The notes: generated by a model not told the origin, from the sequence alone. DNA of 64,000 nucleotides from Toxonevra muliebris (GCA_963691655.1 OY829327.1:54758079-54822078), one strand, 5' to 3'; numbered from the stretch's first letter, positions 33,901-46,019 are shown. Numbers and translations: made by a program.

Positions 33901-36714
33901 TTATGAAAAATGTAAGAAATTCATATAAATCGATCCAATGAGTTTATTCATTGACTTAATGTACATAAAAAGATTTTTAAATTGACTGGAAATTCTATGA
34001 CCATCGATACATTCTCACAATGAATGCGTTCATTAGAATATATCAATGTACGTTTTCATTCTGTGAATGATAATTTTCATGTCTTTTATGAACTTTTTGG
34101 TTCAGTGTAGTTATTTTAGACGTGCTTAATGCACATTACATCCATTACTTGACAGCGGTTCAACTCAGGATTATCTGCGGTAGGCCAATCACCTGCTCAG
34201 ATGATCAAAAAACGATAAACGAAACTAATTTTAGGCACGATGCTTAGTAGAAGTTCTAAAATTACACTTGTATGTCAATATCACTTCTTTCAATATATCC
34301 ACTGATCTATAGTTCTTTTAACAAGATGGATTGGGCAAATTCCGTTGTACGAAAAACTACCCCATACCAACCTACAATTTCTTTTGTTTTTCTGTATGCT
34401 TTTCCTTCCTTTCGAAGATTTTTTAATATTTCGCGCTTTTCCTCAGTTTTGCTCGTCCCACTATTGAAATTGGAAAATCCATTAAAATGTTAAAACTTAA
34501 AAAAAAAACAATCCTTAACCATTCTTCTATATTTACTTTTCGGTTTCTTTCTTTTACGAATTTTTAACTAAAACCCTTCTTTTTTTATAAAACTTAATCT
34601 CACTCCTATTTTTTTATTCAGTGGTACTCAAAGCAACATACTGAAATGACTGGATAGCTGACACAAATATTTTCGCAATTCCAAGCTACTTTTTTGTGTT
34701 GTAACTTTTACATTCCAATGGAAGTACCGTTAGAAGTTCGGGTGGTTTGCATATCGTTACATGATCAAAATTATTTTCCAAATTGTTTTGAACACAGCTG
34801 TATGCTGAATTTATTACTTGATGTGATTTGATTATTTTAAAGAAGAAAGACTTTTTATTGTTAGTCTTAACGTCTAAATTAAACTAAAAACTACGAACTA
34901 TGAATGTAGTTAGTTTTGAATTGAAACATATAGTTTTTTGCAATAGGTCGAATTAATTTTGGTTTTGAGATGTTATTTGCTATCTGAAATCTATTTCGCT
35001 ACTATTTTAAAAATCATAGAAATATAAGAAATTTTCCATTTGTGTATTTTGTAATCATAAACAATTGTCGTACTGTACATACATATGTGTCATTGTATTA
35101 ATATGAGTATACCATAGAAGCTTTAACACTTTTACTGTTTGGCTACGTTCAATTTGGAAAAAAGTCTTATATATATGTATGTGTGTGTGTGTATATGAAG
35201 AAGAAAAAAAAAACAATTTGTTTTTGTAAATTAAATGCAAAAACTGAAGCAAAATGCATAAAAATGCACAACAATTGTCATAATTGAGAAAATTGCTTAT
35301 AATATTATAAAAAACCGTCGAAAACAAATCCAATTTTCATTTTAATCGAAATAAACATAACAAGAAAGTATAAAAGCGACATCGCTTAAATAAGTAATCG
35401 GTGTTAATGCTTCAATTTCCTCCCTGAATTTCAGCACTTCGAAAAATGAACGCTCAATAAAAACTTCCCCTATGTAACACATACAATTGGAATTCTGCCT
35501 GCCGTTTTCTGTGTGTGTGACTCAATAAAAATTCATTATTTTAGCATTAACTTTCATTTTTTTTTGGCTATTTCCTCTGTTGCCAATTTGCCTTTTGCCC
35601 GTTTGCTTTTTGCCTTTTGTTTTTATTTTTATTGCATTTTCATTCACTTTAGCATTCAACATTCAGCTCCAATATTGAATATTCAATTCGTTACTACTGC
35701 CATCAACAACAACAACGCTCTTCCACACACTCCACACACACCTTTCATACTCTCACTCATACATGCATAGCTATACATACACATTTCCGTTATGTCGGCC
35801 ATTTTTACATGGTATTTTGACGACTTTTTCTACTGATTGCAATTCAATGAAAAATAATTGAATTTCAAATAAAAATGTTGTCCAATTCTCTGACTTCTAT
35901 CGTAACGCATTTATATACTCACACACATACACACTCACTATGAGTATAAAAGAATGCATATGCGTATGTATGTGTTAACGTATTTTTATAATTTTCGATT
36001 CTCTTTTCCTGCTCCATTTCCGTTGCAGTAAAATTTTTTCATTATTACGCCAGAGTTTTGTTATTTTGTAGCTTTTTTTTGTTGTTGTTGTTCGTGTCGT
36101 TGAGGCTTTTACGAGCGCTACTCACACATGTCACATGTCACGAATTTAAATTTTATTTCATTGATTTCTACATTTAATACTATTTGCTCAACATACCGAG
36201 CACCCTGTCTCACCTCCTTTTTTTGTTGTTTCTGTTTTGTTTTCATTTATTTAAATGCCACTCACATGAGGTGCATATGTGTGTGTGTGCATGTATTGGA
36301 TATGTTAACCGATATTTCTCACTATTGGATTCTTGCAGTTTTGAAGTTTTTGTGATGCATTTTAAAAATGTCTGTCAATTGAATCAGCGCCACATTTAAA
36401 TAATTTTATTTGCTAAAGCCAGTTTTAAATGGATTTTTAATACACACAAATATTCGTACACACATATATACATACAAAAATGGATGTCTCTGTACGTGGC
36501 AGGCATTTAAAAAATGCACGTGTTTTTATTTTCGAATATTTCCATTTTCGAATAATTTTAGCTTTACAATGGTTTTATAATATATATTCTCATATTTTCT
36601 CACAAGTAAATTTAAATTCGGTTAATCAAAAATAGTTTACTACTAAGTATATGTTTTTGTATCACGATTCAAAATGGAAAGTTGAAAAAAGTTTTACATC
36701 TAGACTGAAGATTA
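30973..36714. other. Long AT-rich stretch, no gene confirmed
   Basis: No exon with acceptor, frame and donor could be built, although good acceptors end at 32889 (gctctttactttcag) and 36340 (attggattcttgcag). TTG, TG and TA-rich microsatellites occur at 31690-31712, 33220-33260, 35165-35195 and 36060-36095. Confidence 0.4.
33869..33907. repeat. Perfect 15-bp hairpin within a TTCATTGA-rich patch
   Basis: The arms TTCATAAATTCAATG (33869-33883) and its exact reverse complement (33893-33907) enclose 9 bases. The surrounding 33560-34100 holds many ATGAAT/ATTCAT words and may be a MITE, but I could not fix its ends. Confidence 0.7.
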
Positions 36715-37240
36715 GACCTGTTGCTTTAGATTACTACAATAAAAAGGGCAAAAACCTTGTTTTAAGAAAAACGATATGTTTTTAACATATAAAAAATACT
36801 TCATATTCTTTATGATGGATGACCGTAATTTGTAAGTTTACAGATTAATCAGCAAGGATTAACGGCCGAAATGGAAGTCGAATCAGACCGCGGCTGTTTT
36901 GGACTGACTGACACTCGGTGCTATAATCAATCGTCTATATCTACGAAAGTACTCCAAGTTTTTCTCTGAAATTTCTATAAAATACTTTTGAAATTGCACA
37001 CTTTTTTAGAAATCGATTTCTTCAAACCAAGAAAGTGAAGAGAAGTTGAAGATTTTAAAATATGAAATATTACAAAGTTAAACGATTTACATTACATAAG
37101 ATTTCAAAAAAAAAAAAAAACATTCTAGAGACTTTAATAACTAAAAGCTAAACGGTTTCGAATTCCCCGCAAAAAACAGCTTATTCCCCGATTCCCCGTA
37201 CTAAGCGAAATTCCCCGCAAATCGCTGATACCGAGCAACT
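36715..37240 (-). mobile_element. Relict copy of the 15305-16311 element family, inverse orientation
   Basis: The reverse complement follows 15305-15915 step by step: GATTTGCGGGGAATTT, TTTTTTGCGGGGAATT, TTATGTAATGTAAA, TATAGACGATT, AGTGTCAGTCAG, TAATCCTTGCTGA and TATGTTAAAAAC. Divergence and indels are substantial. The similarity ends near 36715, so about 400 bases of the other end are missing or replaced, and no target duplication is visible. Confidence 0.75.
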
Positions 37241-38701
37241 GTTCTGCGCATAATTTCAAGAAATAAGGTTTGTAAAGTTTTAAATCTCTGTGTTTTTTCC
37301 GTTATCAGATTATTATGAATTGGAAAAATATTAAATTTGAACATAATTAGTTTAGTAGTAGTTGTTAAGTAATCGTGGTCACCGACTTCAATAATGTCAT
37401 TTTGGGGAAAAAGCATTTAAAGTTTCAACTTACTTTAATGTGAAGAAGAATTCTTTTTTTTTTTTTTTTTTTTTTTTGGAAATCACAATACATCACACTG
37501 AGATGACGTAGCAGACCAAGCAAATTTGAATAAACTAAGTAAGCGAAAAATCAAACAAAAACATTTTTTTCACCTTAAAATTTTTTGCCGAAATTGGCTT
37601 GGCTTGGTCAATATGTTAAGATAGTTTTGTATTCAGGGAGCTTTTTCCAAATATGCTTTGATTTAAAATTCTAATTTTTTGAAATTTATATTTTCGATAA
37701 TAATTATTAGAATTATATAATAATATATGAGAAGGAAAAAAAATAAAAATCAACTTTAATTTTTAATATTGGTCAACAAAAATATAAATCAATTTTAATA
37801 ATTAATTTTATCAAAACTTTTTTCTCAATAAGTTTTGTGGGTTGTGATGAATTTTAATTATATTTAAAAAAAAAAGTTATGAAAATTGTTTCTGATTTCT
37901 ATTTACATTTTTCAAAAATAAAAATCTTAAGTGTTTTTTTTTTAAACAAAAAAATTATTATATAATTTTACTTGTTTTTCGCTCAAATAATAATTATTTT
38001 TGATTTATAAAACAAAACCTCTGAAAATAACTTTTATTTTTCGATTTTTAAAAATATTCTTTGTAACTGTTATGTGTCCTTGGAAAAATCAACCAACTCA
38101 TATATGATAATTTTTTAAAAATAACAATCTTTGTTTCAGGTATTTTTTTTTTTTTTTTGCGGTGGAATAAAAATTAATACTTGAGTTTGATTTTCTTTTT
38201 TCAAACCAAAACCTCCAACCATAGCTCAAATTTGTTATTGTGAGGACGGTAAAAAAATTGTCAGTTACGCTTCCGTCTACGAACTTTTGTTTCAAACCAC
38301 GTAGAACTCGACGGCATTTGGAAGCAATGCTACATTTTGAGCGGCATTTATCTATATTAACAACAACTCAGTGATAAGTTTTTTTTGCTTTTTTCTTTCG
38401 TAAACAGCAAAACAAAAAGAAATGGATCACCGTTCTCAGAATATTTCGTGTCCGTGTCCCGAATATTTCGTTTGTAAAAAAAATAAAACTCAAACATTGA
38501 TATTTATTTCTAAGCAAAAAGCAAAATAAACTCAAAACATAATTTTTATATGTGGAAAAAAACTTAAAATCAAGTGGTAATTTTTATTGTTGAGAAATAA
38601 AACAAAAATCATAATACAATTTTTCCCATTGGGCAAAAACGTAAAAATCGCAGATCTAATAAATAAAAATCTATAAATAATAATCAGTTTTAATTTTTAG
38701 G
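37241..38701. other. Very AT-rich stretch, no gene seen
   Basis: Contains long T runs (about 37455-37480 and 38145-38160) and A/T-only patches around 37700-38060. Confidence 0.5.
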
Positions 38702-38805
38702 GGTAACTCTAGGGTTGCCAGACGGTGTCGATTGCCCAGATTGAGCAAACACATTAAACATTATAATTTAAAAATATACCAGAAGTCTCAGGAGCTGAAA
38801 ATATT

Positions 38806-39500
38806 TATAAAGGGTTTTCCATTAAGGATAATTTTAACTATTAAAAAAACACAGAATTTTTTGAGATATTGAGTTCAAATTTATTGTGGGTGTAGTGCAT
38901 GCATTACATTTTATGAATGGAATTCGATTTCGGTCATATGACAACCACGAGCCCGTTTACAGCGATCGATTCTTTGGACCCAATTTTCCACCACTCTCGC
39001 ACACATTTTGACCGGATCGTTGGCAATTTCGCGTTTAATATTGTCTTTGAGCTCGTCTAAAGTTGCTGGCTTGTTGGCATAGACCAGTGACTTGATATAG
39101 CCCCATAAAAAGAAATCCGATGGCGTTAGATCGCATGAACGAGGCGGCCATTCCACCGGACCATTTCTCGAGATAATACATTCACCTAATTTGTCTTTCA
39201 ATAAATCGATTGTAACGCGTGCTGTGTGGCTAGTGGCACCGCCTTGTTGAAACCACATATCGTTGATGTCAAGTTCATCCAATTCTGGCCACAAATAATC
39301 TTCCAACATAACACGATAGCGCTCTCCATTGACGGTAACATGACGGTCGTTTTCGCTGTAAACGGGCTCTGAATCGAATTTCATTCATAAAATGTAATGC
39401 TTGCACTAAACCCACAATACATTTTAACTCAATATCTCAAAAAATTCTGTGTTTTATGAATAGATAAAACTGTTATGTCCTTAATGGAAAACCCTTTATA
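38806..39500 (-). mobile_element. Truncated rosa-type (D41D) mariner with very long inverted ends
   Basis: TA flanks a 691-bp element (38808-39498). The ends match as inverted repeats for about 125 bases: TAAAGGGTTTTCCATTAAGG, ACACAGAATTTTTTGAGATA and GCATTACATTTTATGAATG occur in both. Normal members of this group are about 1.3 kb with short termini. Here the inverted part includes the last transposase codons, so one end seems to have been replaced by an inverted copy of the other during an internal rearrangement. Confidence 0.82.
38911..39384 (-). pseudogene. rosa-type mariner transposase, C-terminal part, catalytic Asp lost
   Basis: The open 157-codon frame keeps VTVNGERYRVMLEDYLWPEL, DINDMWFQQGGATSHTARV, WPPRSCDLTPSDFFLWGYI and a C-terminus of RGCHMTEIEFHS. 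WFQQDGA is the family motif; here the Asp is Gly. Counting from that position to the Asp of TPSD gives 41 residues between, the D41D spacing of the rosa group first known from tephritid flies. The N-terminal DNA-binding domain and first catalytic Asp are missing. The apparent start (MKFDSEPVYSEN) is partly antisense to the protein's own C-terminus because of the inverted end. It cannot be active. Confidence 0.88.
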
Positions 39501-39959
39501 TCGGCTCCGTAAATTAAAGTTTAAATGGTATGCTACACTGATTAAACAGTGCAACAAAAATTTCATTCGAGAGGTTTTCCAACGGTTTTATATTAATTTA
39601 GTCGCTGATCACGACTGCGTTTTACTCCATCACATCAATATGGATTTGAAGTCGGAAAATGGGGTCTTCAGGGTCTATTAAGAAATTGGTTTATTTTAAC
39701 AGATACGAATTTGATGTCTGAAACAAATTTGTTAAGCAATTTTTTGTGAAAAAATCTTTTTTCAAAATTCCGAGCTGAAAAATCCCGATATTTAATCTAA
39801 ATATCCGATTTGCATCTGGCAACTCTAGGTAACGCCAAAAAAATATTTTCTAGTTCTAATGGAACATGCAACCGGTATCATTGGAGTACTTAATTGTGTT
39901 CTTCGACATTTAGAACATGGCGATTTTTTTTCAATCAATCATTTGAAATAACCCTAATT

Positions 39960-41940
39960 TTCGATCTCTGATTCTCAGCACTCACTGTGAATAGTATACA
40001 TTCACTGAAGCTTAGGTCTGTCACGACATCTAGTTCTCTCCGGATTGTTGAATAAAACTTTTGGTCATTTGTAAAAAGAGTAAAGAACCAAACGACTTCG
40101 TCAATTCCAACTCTTTTTATGGGTGATCGCCTCGTCACTAGCTCGGTTGATAAAGCGAATCTTTTAGCTAGCATTTTCGCAGAGAATTCTTCTCTGCCAG
40201 ATAGCAATCAGCCATTACCTGTTATCGAACCTGTATCTTGTGCTATGCCTGAGATACACTTTCGAACACGTGTAGTTAAAAGAGTGCTTGCGAATCTCGA
40301 CATCAATAAGGCTTCGGGGCCCGATGGCATTCCAGCCCATGTATTGCGAACATGCTGGTCAACACTGGCGCAACCGTTACGCAATCTTTTTAACATTTCA
40401 TACACTGCAGGTGTATTGTTGGAAAGTTGCAAACGTTGTTGGAAAGTTGCAAACGTTCAGCCTATTCCTAAAAAAGGCAAGACTACGGACCCTGCGAATT
40501 ACCGCCCCATCGCAATTTGTTCTACACTGGCCAAGGTCATGGAAAGTGTAGTAAACTTTCACTTGGTCAAGTATTTAGAGCGAAATGAATTGCTTAATGA
40601 CCGCCAATACGGTTTCCGCCGTAATCGCTCAACGGGCGATCTCATGGCGGTTCTCACCGAGAACTGGAATCATAGTGTCCATGGCTTAGGTGAGAGCAAA
40701 GCGGTTGCTCTGGATATTTCCAAGGCGTTTGACCGAGTGTGGCACAAAGCACTGGTGGCAAAACTGATTGCGTATGGGGTCGGCAATAACTTCACCCGAT
40801 GGATCAAGAGCTTTTTAGGTGACCGCTCTATCCGTGTTGTGATAGACGGTGTTACTTCGGAGGCTCGTGCCATTAATGCTGGAGTGCCGCAGGGCTCGGT
40901 CCTCTCCCCAACTCTCTTCCTTATCTTTATCAATGACCTTCTGTCATTGACTAGAAATCCCATTCACTCCTTTGCAGATGACAGCACCATTTGTCATTCA
41001 TACACCTGCTCAAAACGCCCTAACTCTTTGGAGATTGAGAGTAAACGGCATGCTATGAATGGCTCACTCAATAATGATCTCCAATCAATCTACGAGTGGG
41101 GTCTCACGAGCAGAGTTGAATTCAACGCGCGTAAGACCCAAAGTTGTTTGTTATCCCACAAACGAGTGCCCCAACCCTCTGTTAACCCCCTGGTTATGGG
41201 TGGGGTGATAATTGCGGAGTCAGAAATTCTTGATGTTCTGGGCATGTCCATCCAATGTGACGTTCGTTGGAATAATCATATTTTTGATGTGTCGAAAGAA
41301 GCAGTCAAGTGCCTCGGCTTTCTAAAGCGGTGTAAGAAATACTTCACTCCGTCTGATCTCCGCATGATCTATACCACCTATATCCGCCCCAAAATGGAGT
41401 ATAATTCGCACCTATGGGCAGGAGCTTGACGAACGCAACTAGAGTTCCTGGACCGTATTCAACATCGATAATAATAATCGAGCGATAAAGCTAATAGGAG
41501 ACAGTAGGGTTTGCAGCTCTATTGACTCCTTGGAACACCGTAGAAACGTGGCTTGTGTGACTCTGTTCTACCGGTATTTTCATAATAAATGTTCCGCTGA
41601 GATACGGAATTTGATTCCACCAGTTCATGTGTTCACCAGAACTACTCGAACTGCAAGCGGTAGTCACGCATTCCACGTGGATATGGTACCCCAACGCACC
41701 ACGCATTACAGAGATAGTTCTTTTCTCTGCCGTACCGCGCGTATATGGAATAAGCTCCCTGCAACAGTTTTTCCTGACTTTTACGACATTTCCAAATTTA
41801 AAACAAACGTTCACAACTTTTTCTCCCTCTTTCCTCCTACCACTAATCTATCTTCATTCCTCAATCAACGCAATGCTTTGCATTCATAGGGGTACCCCCT
41901 GAGTGTTGATTGCCTAAATAAAAAAAAAACAAAAAAAAAC
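39960..41940 (+). pseudogene. Non-LTR retrotransposon (Jockey/CR1-like), reverse transcriptase, broken
   Basis: The longest open part (40119-41429) carries the reverse transcriptase in order: NKASGPDGIPAHVLR, VQPIPKKGKTTDPANYRPIA, LLNDRQYGFRRNRST, VALDISKAFDRVWH, NAGVPQGSVLSPTLFL, the catalytic HSFADDST, GWDVLGM-like LDVLGMSIQ, KCLGFLKRCKKYFTPSDLR and RPKMEYNSHLWAG. In the same frame, NFWSFVKRVKNQ lies upstream behind a TAA at 40053. TGA at 41427-41429 and a frame change near 41470 separate the C-terminus (41530-41889: NVACVTLFYRYF, RTARIWNKLPATVFPDFYD). An A-rich tail ends at about 41939. No RNase H is present, and the endonuclease half is missing. The clade is not settled. Confidence 0.87.
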
Positions 41941-44737
41941 TTCGCGAGTTTTTTGCTTCTCAATTTTGCCAATGCAAGAGTTGACTTGGTGGTTATGTTG
42001 ACTATTCGGTATTCTCCATTATCACAAACTCTTCAAGCTCACATAATACTTCTGATCGCCGAATGGAAGGTTAATTTTCAATCTGTATTAGTTTGAAGTA
42101 TTCATGGAGGTAGATGATTTTGACCCCAAGATGAACAGATACGATTTAGTGGTTAGTGCACTGAACCCAAGCATTAAGTAATCGAAGCCATGTGGAATAT
42201 GATCCCCAGTGCGGTATAATCCCATTGAAACCAAAATTCTTCAGTATCGCAAGGACTCCAGACATTTTTTTAGTTCAGTTCCTGCAATCTAGCCATTCGA
42301 TTTCCTCGGAGCTGTCATCACATTCTTTCAAATGTCACGTCGGTGTCGTGTGAGGTTTTATGGTATGTGTGAGTTTATAAATATGTGTTTTGTTATATAT
42401 TTTACTTTAAGCCCAAAAGTATGCAACACATAATTTCTATATCAAAAACGTTGGTGGGATATACTCACATATCAATAGAATAGAAATTGTTTTTATTTAT
42501 TGTATTGTTTTGTTGCATAGTTTATTTTAGTTATAGTTTATTCTTTCCTAATTTGAAATTGCAAAATAATATCAACATTCGGCGATGTAGCCGTGCAAGA
42601 AGCGAAGAAAGTGCACTGAAAATGAAAATTTTAAGAATTCCACGGTTGCACTCTTTGGAACATAAAAACGAAAACTTTAGTAATAAGGTAAACAACAATG
42701 CGTAACGTATTTTATCACATCATGTGCCGAGTGCAGAAGGGACTTAGTTTTGTTTTTTATTTGAAGTAACATGCAAAGGAGCGCTTTAGCCAATACTCCC
42801 CAGTTAACTGAAGCACTTAAAGGCAGCATTCGTGAAGTTGAGATGGAGAATTAAATCAAAAGAGCCTGGATATGCACGAAAAGTCATGGAGCACATTTCG
42901 ACTAATATAAAATCCATTCATATATCATAAAAAATACGTGTTTTCTTGATATTGATGGTCATACCATGGTTGACCCCTCGTATGTGGTTTTTCACCACTT
43001 TTGAAAGAGACGGCAAAAAAGCAATAAATGTACATAAAGAATTTGAAAAATTGGTTTATAAATCATTTTAAATAAGAAAAATATATTTTTGGAATTATTT
43101 TTTGTTTTTATATATTGTTTATAGAAATTTATTGCGTTATTGTCTTGTCTTCCAAAAGTCAACGTACGACCATCGATATATAAAAATGAAAACTCTAGTT
43201 GGAAAGTCCTGTGCTTACTTACTTTATTCGCGTTCAGGCGGTTCTGCTCACACCAATTAGTTTTTAATTTTTGAAATAAAAAGCCACAATCTTTTATTTT
43301 CTAATTTAAATATTTATCGTCTTTATTTATAAGATAAATTTCTCACTTATTGGAATTTCATGATTTTGCTTTCCTCATAACTACAATTTACCATTTCTGT
43401 TCTATTTTTATGTTTTTGTTTTTTTTTTTTGGTTTTGGTTTTGTTACTATTAAATATGAAAAAAATTAGAGTCACTTATATTGAAATGTAATACGAGTGC
43501 ACAAATCTGATAATTTAATAAGAAATGTTTGTTTTTGTTTTATGTTTTTCTTTGTTTCTCTTCAAAATTGAACTCAACAATAATAATAACTATTTTTATG
43601 TATGACGTAGATACCCATAAATATTTATATATTTACAATAATTAAATCTGGAAAATATTTTCAAAATTATGCTACATATATTTCTCATATTTTTTCTTTT
43701 CGTACTTAAAATCTAAACAAAATAGTTTTGAATTTCCCATTATTATTGTTCAATGTATTTGTGTGTGAGTGTGTGAGTGTAATAATTTCCATTTTATATT
43801 TATTTTTTTTTTTTAATATTCACACACATGTTCAATTAACATTAGTAAATTAAACACAGACACAGAAAAATTTTGTTTTGTTATTATTAGTTTGTTTGAT
43901 TGTTTCTTTTTTTATATCTGTTTAAAACTTTTTGTTTATTTTATTTCATTTATTGATTTTACTAAACTAAATATTGTAAATATTCTTTATTTATGTTTTT
44001 GTTTTCTTGTTTATTTATTCATTGTTTGTTTTGTAATACTTATCGCAAATATTTGGCAATTGAAAATAATTTTTGCTTTTATTTTCGAAATAAAATATTT
44101 ATTTAAATTCAAAATATTCATTTATTATTTATTAATTAATAATTATTTTGTTGACTTTTTTGCTGCTCTTTTCTTTTTTTTTGCTTGTTTTATTTTTGTG
44201 TTTCTCTATCGGTCAATAATTTAAAATACTCACATTATATTACAAAATATTAGAGAAAATATTCAATAATTTGTTTTAGTTTTTACAAGAATAATAGAAT
44301 TTTAAATGTAATTATTGCATATTTCTAATTTTATTTATTAGTTTTAATTTTTCTTTAATGACAGGACCTAAAAAGTTTTAAGGAAATTTCTTTTCTACAT
44401 ACTACTGTCTTAACTTTCGTGGACTCTTGTTATTCGACTCCAGTTAAACATGTTAAAATGATTGCAACATTATTGACATCTAACGATTTGGCATGTTCCA
44501 AACTTGCCTAAGCTTCCAAAAACAGATAGCTGCGAGAAAACTGATTTTACTAGAATAATTTCATAATATATGACATCGTCATGGTGGACTAAGAATGTAT
44601 CCTTCCTTGTTACATCTATTTGAAAACTTACTAGAATATTTCATTTTGAGCGCTTTTCTGTTGTGACTTGAGAATGTGGCATCACAGTTTTTCATAGTCA
44701 ATAAGGTATCCAAATTATCATCTCTTTTCCTTGACGA
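41941..44737. other. Spacer, no gene confirmed
   Basis: A weak tRNA-like word (TTTAGTGGTTAGTGCACTG) occurs at 42140. On the plus strand, 42570-42687 reads NIRRCSRARSEESALKMKIL and on to NENFSNK before AAG|GTAAAC, which might be an exon, but the acceptor is poor. The part from 43000 on is extremely AT-rich. Confidence 0.4.
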
Positions 44738-45048
44738 ACTCGATAGTCTAGAGGGTAGTGCACTAGACTTTCATCTGGGAGGTTCGGGTTCGATTCCCGT
44801 CTTCGTCTGGTGGCTAATTTTCATAACTTTCTTATATTCACTATCAATATGAAGTGTATGAGAATTATAAGACAGTGTACAAGTACACACCTTGGTTGGT
44901 AATGGCAAAACCACCAAGCCGATAAAAAATTGCCTCATCGCCGTTCGAAATCGTCGTTAAACTGTAGGTCCAACTATGTGGTATCACAATGGGCCGTTCA
45001 GGCCTAAGTGTATCTCTCGACAGCCACTATGACCTAACCTAACCTATC
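44738..45048 (+). mobile_element. SINE copy B, tRNA-derived, with LINE-like 3' tail
   Basis: The head (44738-44815) nearly folds as a tRNA. GACGAA at the start pairs with TTCGTC at the end. CGATAGTCTAGAGGGTAGTG forms the A box and GGTTCGGGTTCGATTCCCG the B box with a five-base-pair T arm. The CTAGA/TCTGG anticodon stem encloses CTTTCA. The body (44898-45011) is shared with copy A at 29229. The tail, CTCTCGACAGCCACTATGAC then CTAACCTAACC, resembles the 3' end of the LINE remnant at 45841-45870 (CTCTCGAGGCAACCGTTATA then ACCTAACC). SINEs are copied by the machinery of a partner LINE that recognises such a tail. Confidence 0.82.
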
Positions 45049-45479
45049 TTCTCTTCTTCCTCTTCTTCTTTTATGACACAACAGCCGTTGTAGAGCCTAG
45101 ACCAAATTTTTTGCATAAGTTATATTTGTACACGAATGGAAGCTTTTCTTAAGCAATTTTTATTTTTTTTTTTAATTTGTAAGAACTCAAATCTATACGG
45201 TTGGGTCTAAATTTGATAACAGAATTGGTATCTAATTTATAATCTTTTCTGAATTTCTAAAAATCAGCCTTTTCCCCCTGATCACTGTTGCGTTTCCTGG
45301 GCTGAAGTTATAGCTATCCCAAGGATTATCTTGGTTAGGAGAATCTCTAAAATCGCTTCAAACTGAATCAGGAAATATTTTAAATTGTCGCAAATCTCGT
45401 TGAAATGGAGAACCAGTTTTATATCCACCCTTAAAGGTTTCCCACCCTTGAAGGCTGATGATTTCGCAAGGAATTATAC

Positions 45480-45870
45480 AACCAATCCTCTTCCATTAAT
45501 AAAGTTGAACTCAAATGATTACCTGTAGGAACACTAAGGAAGTCTGGACAAAACTAAATTTAAAATACTCAAAGGACACTGTATTATGGAGGGCCACAGA
45601 AGAATGCTGGACCTATATACCAATGACTTCTGTAGAATTTGCAAAGAAATGGTTAAAGTAGAAGCGATCATCCATGCCCATGCCCATTTTTTCCATTGTC
45701 CAACATATTTAGAATAAGCCAAAATTTTTAGACTACCGAGCTTCATCATTAGCTCCGAATAGTTTTAGATTTAAAAAAGGAAAGGTTCTTAATCATGAAA
45801 TCACTACTACAATGGGGTAGCACTTACAAATATAAGTAACCTCTCGAGGCAACCGTTATAACCTAACCTC
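45480..45870 (+). pseudogene. LINE remnant, C-terminal knuckle and 3' end
   Basis: One frame reads GHCIMEGHRRMLDLYTNDF, CRICKEMVKVEA and HFFHCPTYLE, the pattern GHC...NDFCR.C......EH...HCP at the end of ORF2 of RNase H-bearing LINEs. It is followed by LPSFIIS and the 3' end CTCTCGAGGCAACCGTTATA then ACCTAACC (45841-45869). Upstream sequence from 45250 is too decayed to place. This is the likely relative of the SINE's partner. Confidence 0.65.
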
Positions 45871-46019
45871 TATTTTCGATGCAGGATCATTAAGCAAATT
45901 AGTACGTGGTTCATGGAAAATTCCTTAAATGCCCTACTTGCCCTGCCAAAAGAGAAGTTCTGAATGCTAACTGAGGATTCAATCGTAACGGCTTTAGGGT
46001 CCTAACGAGCCACAGTTTG

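Larger units (their letters stand above)
38702..39835. mobile_element. hAT-type MITE interrupted by a rosa-type mariner
   Basis: The ends read TAGGGTTGCCAGACG (from 38710) and, on the other strand, TAGAGTTGCCAGATG (from 39827), 13 of 15 identical. The flanks are GGTAACTC (38702-38709) and GGTAACGC (39828-39835), 7 of 8. TAG-starting ends with an 8-bp duplication suit the Ac-like branch of hAT. Without the inner mariner (38808-39498) the body is about 425 bp and non-coding. Confidence 0.75.

Noticed and set aside
40670..40963. 97-codon minus-strand frame
   Set aside because: It is antisense to the LINE reverse transcriptase, whose sense motifs are unmistakable.
43892..44224. 110-codon hydrophobic plus-strand frame
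   Set aside because: The region is almost pure A/T; Phe/Ile/Leu runs follow from base composition.
44738..44815. A functional tRNA gene
   Set aside because: The anticodon loop has only six bases, and the sequence continues into a SINE body with a second copy elsewhere.
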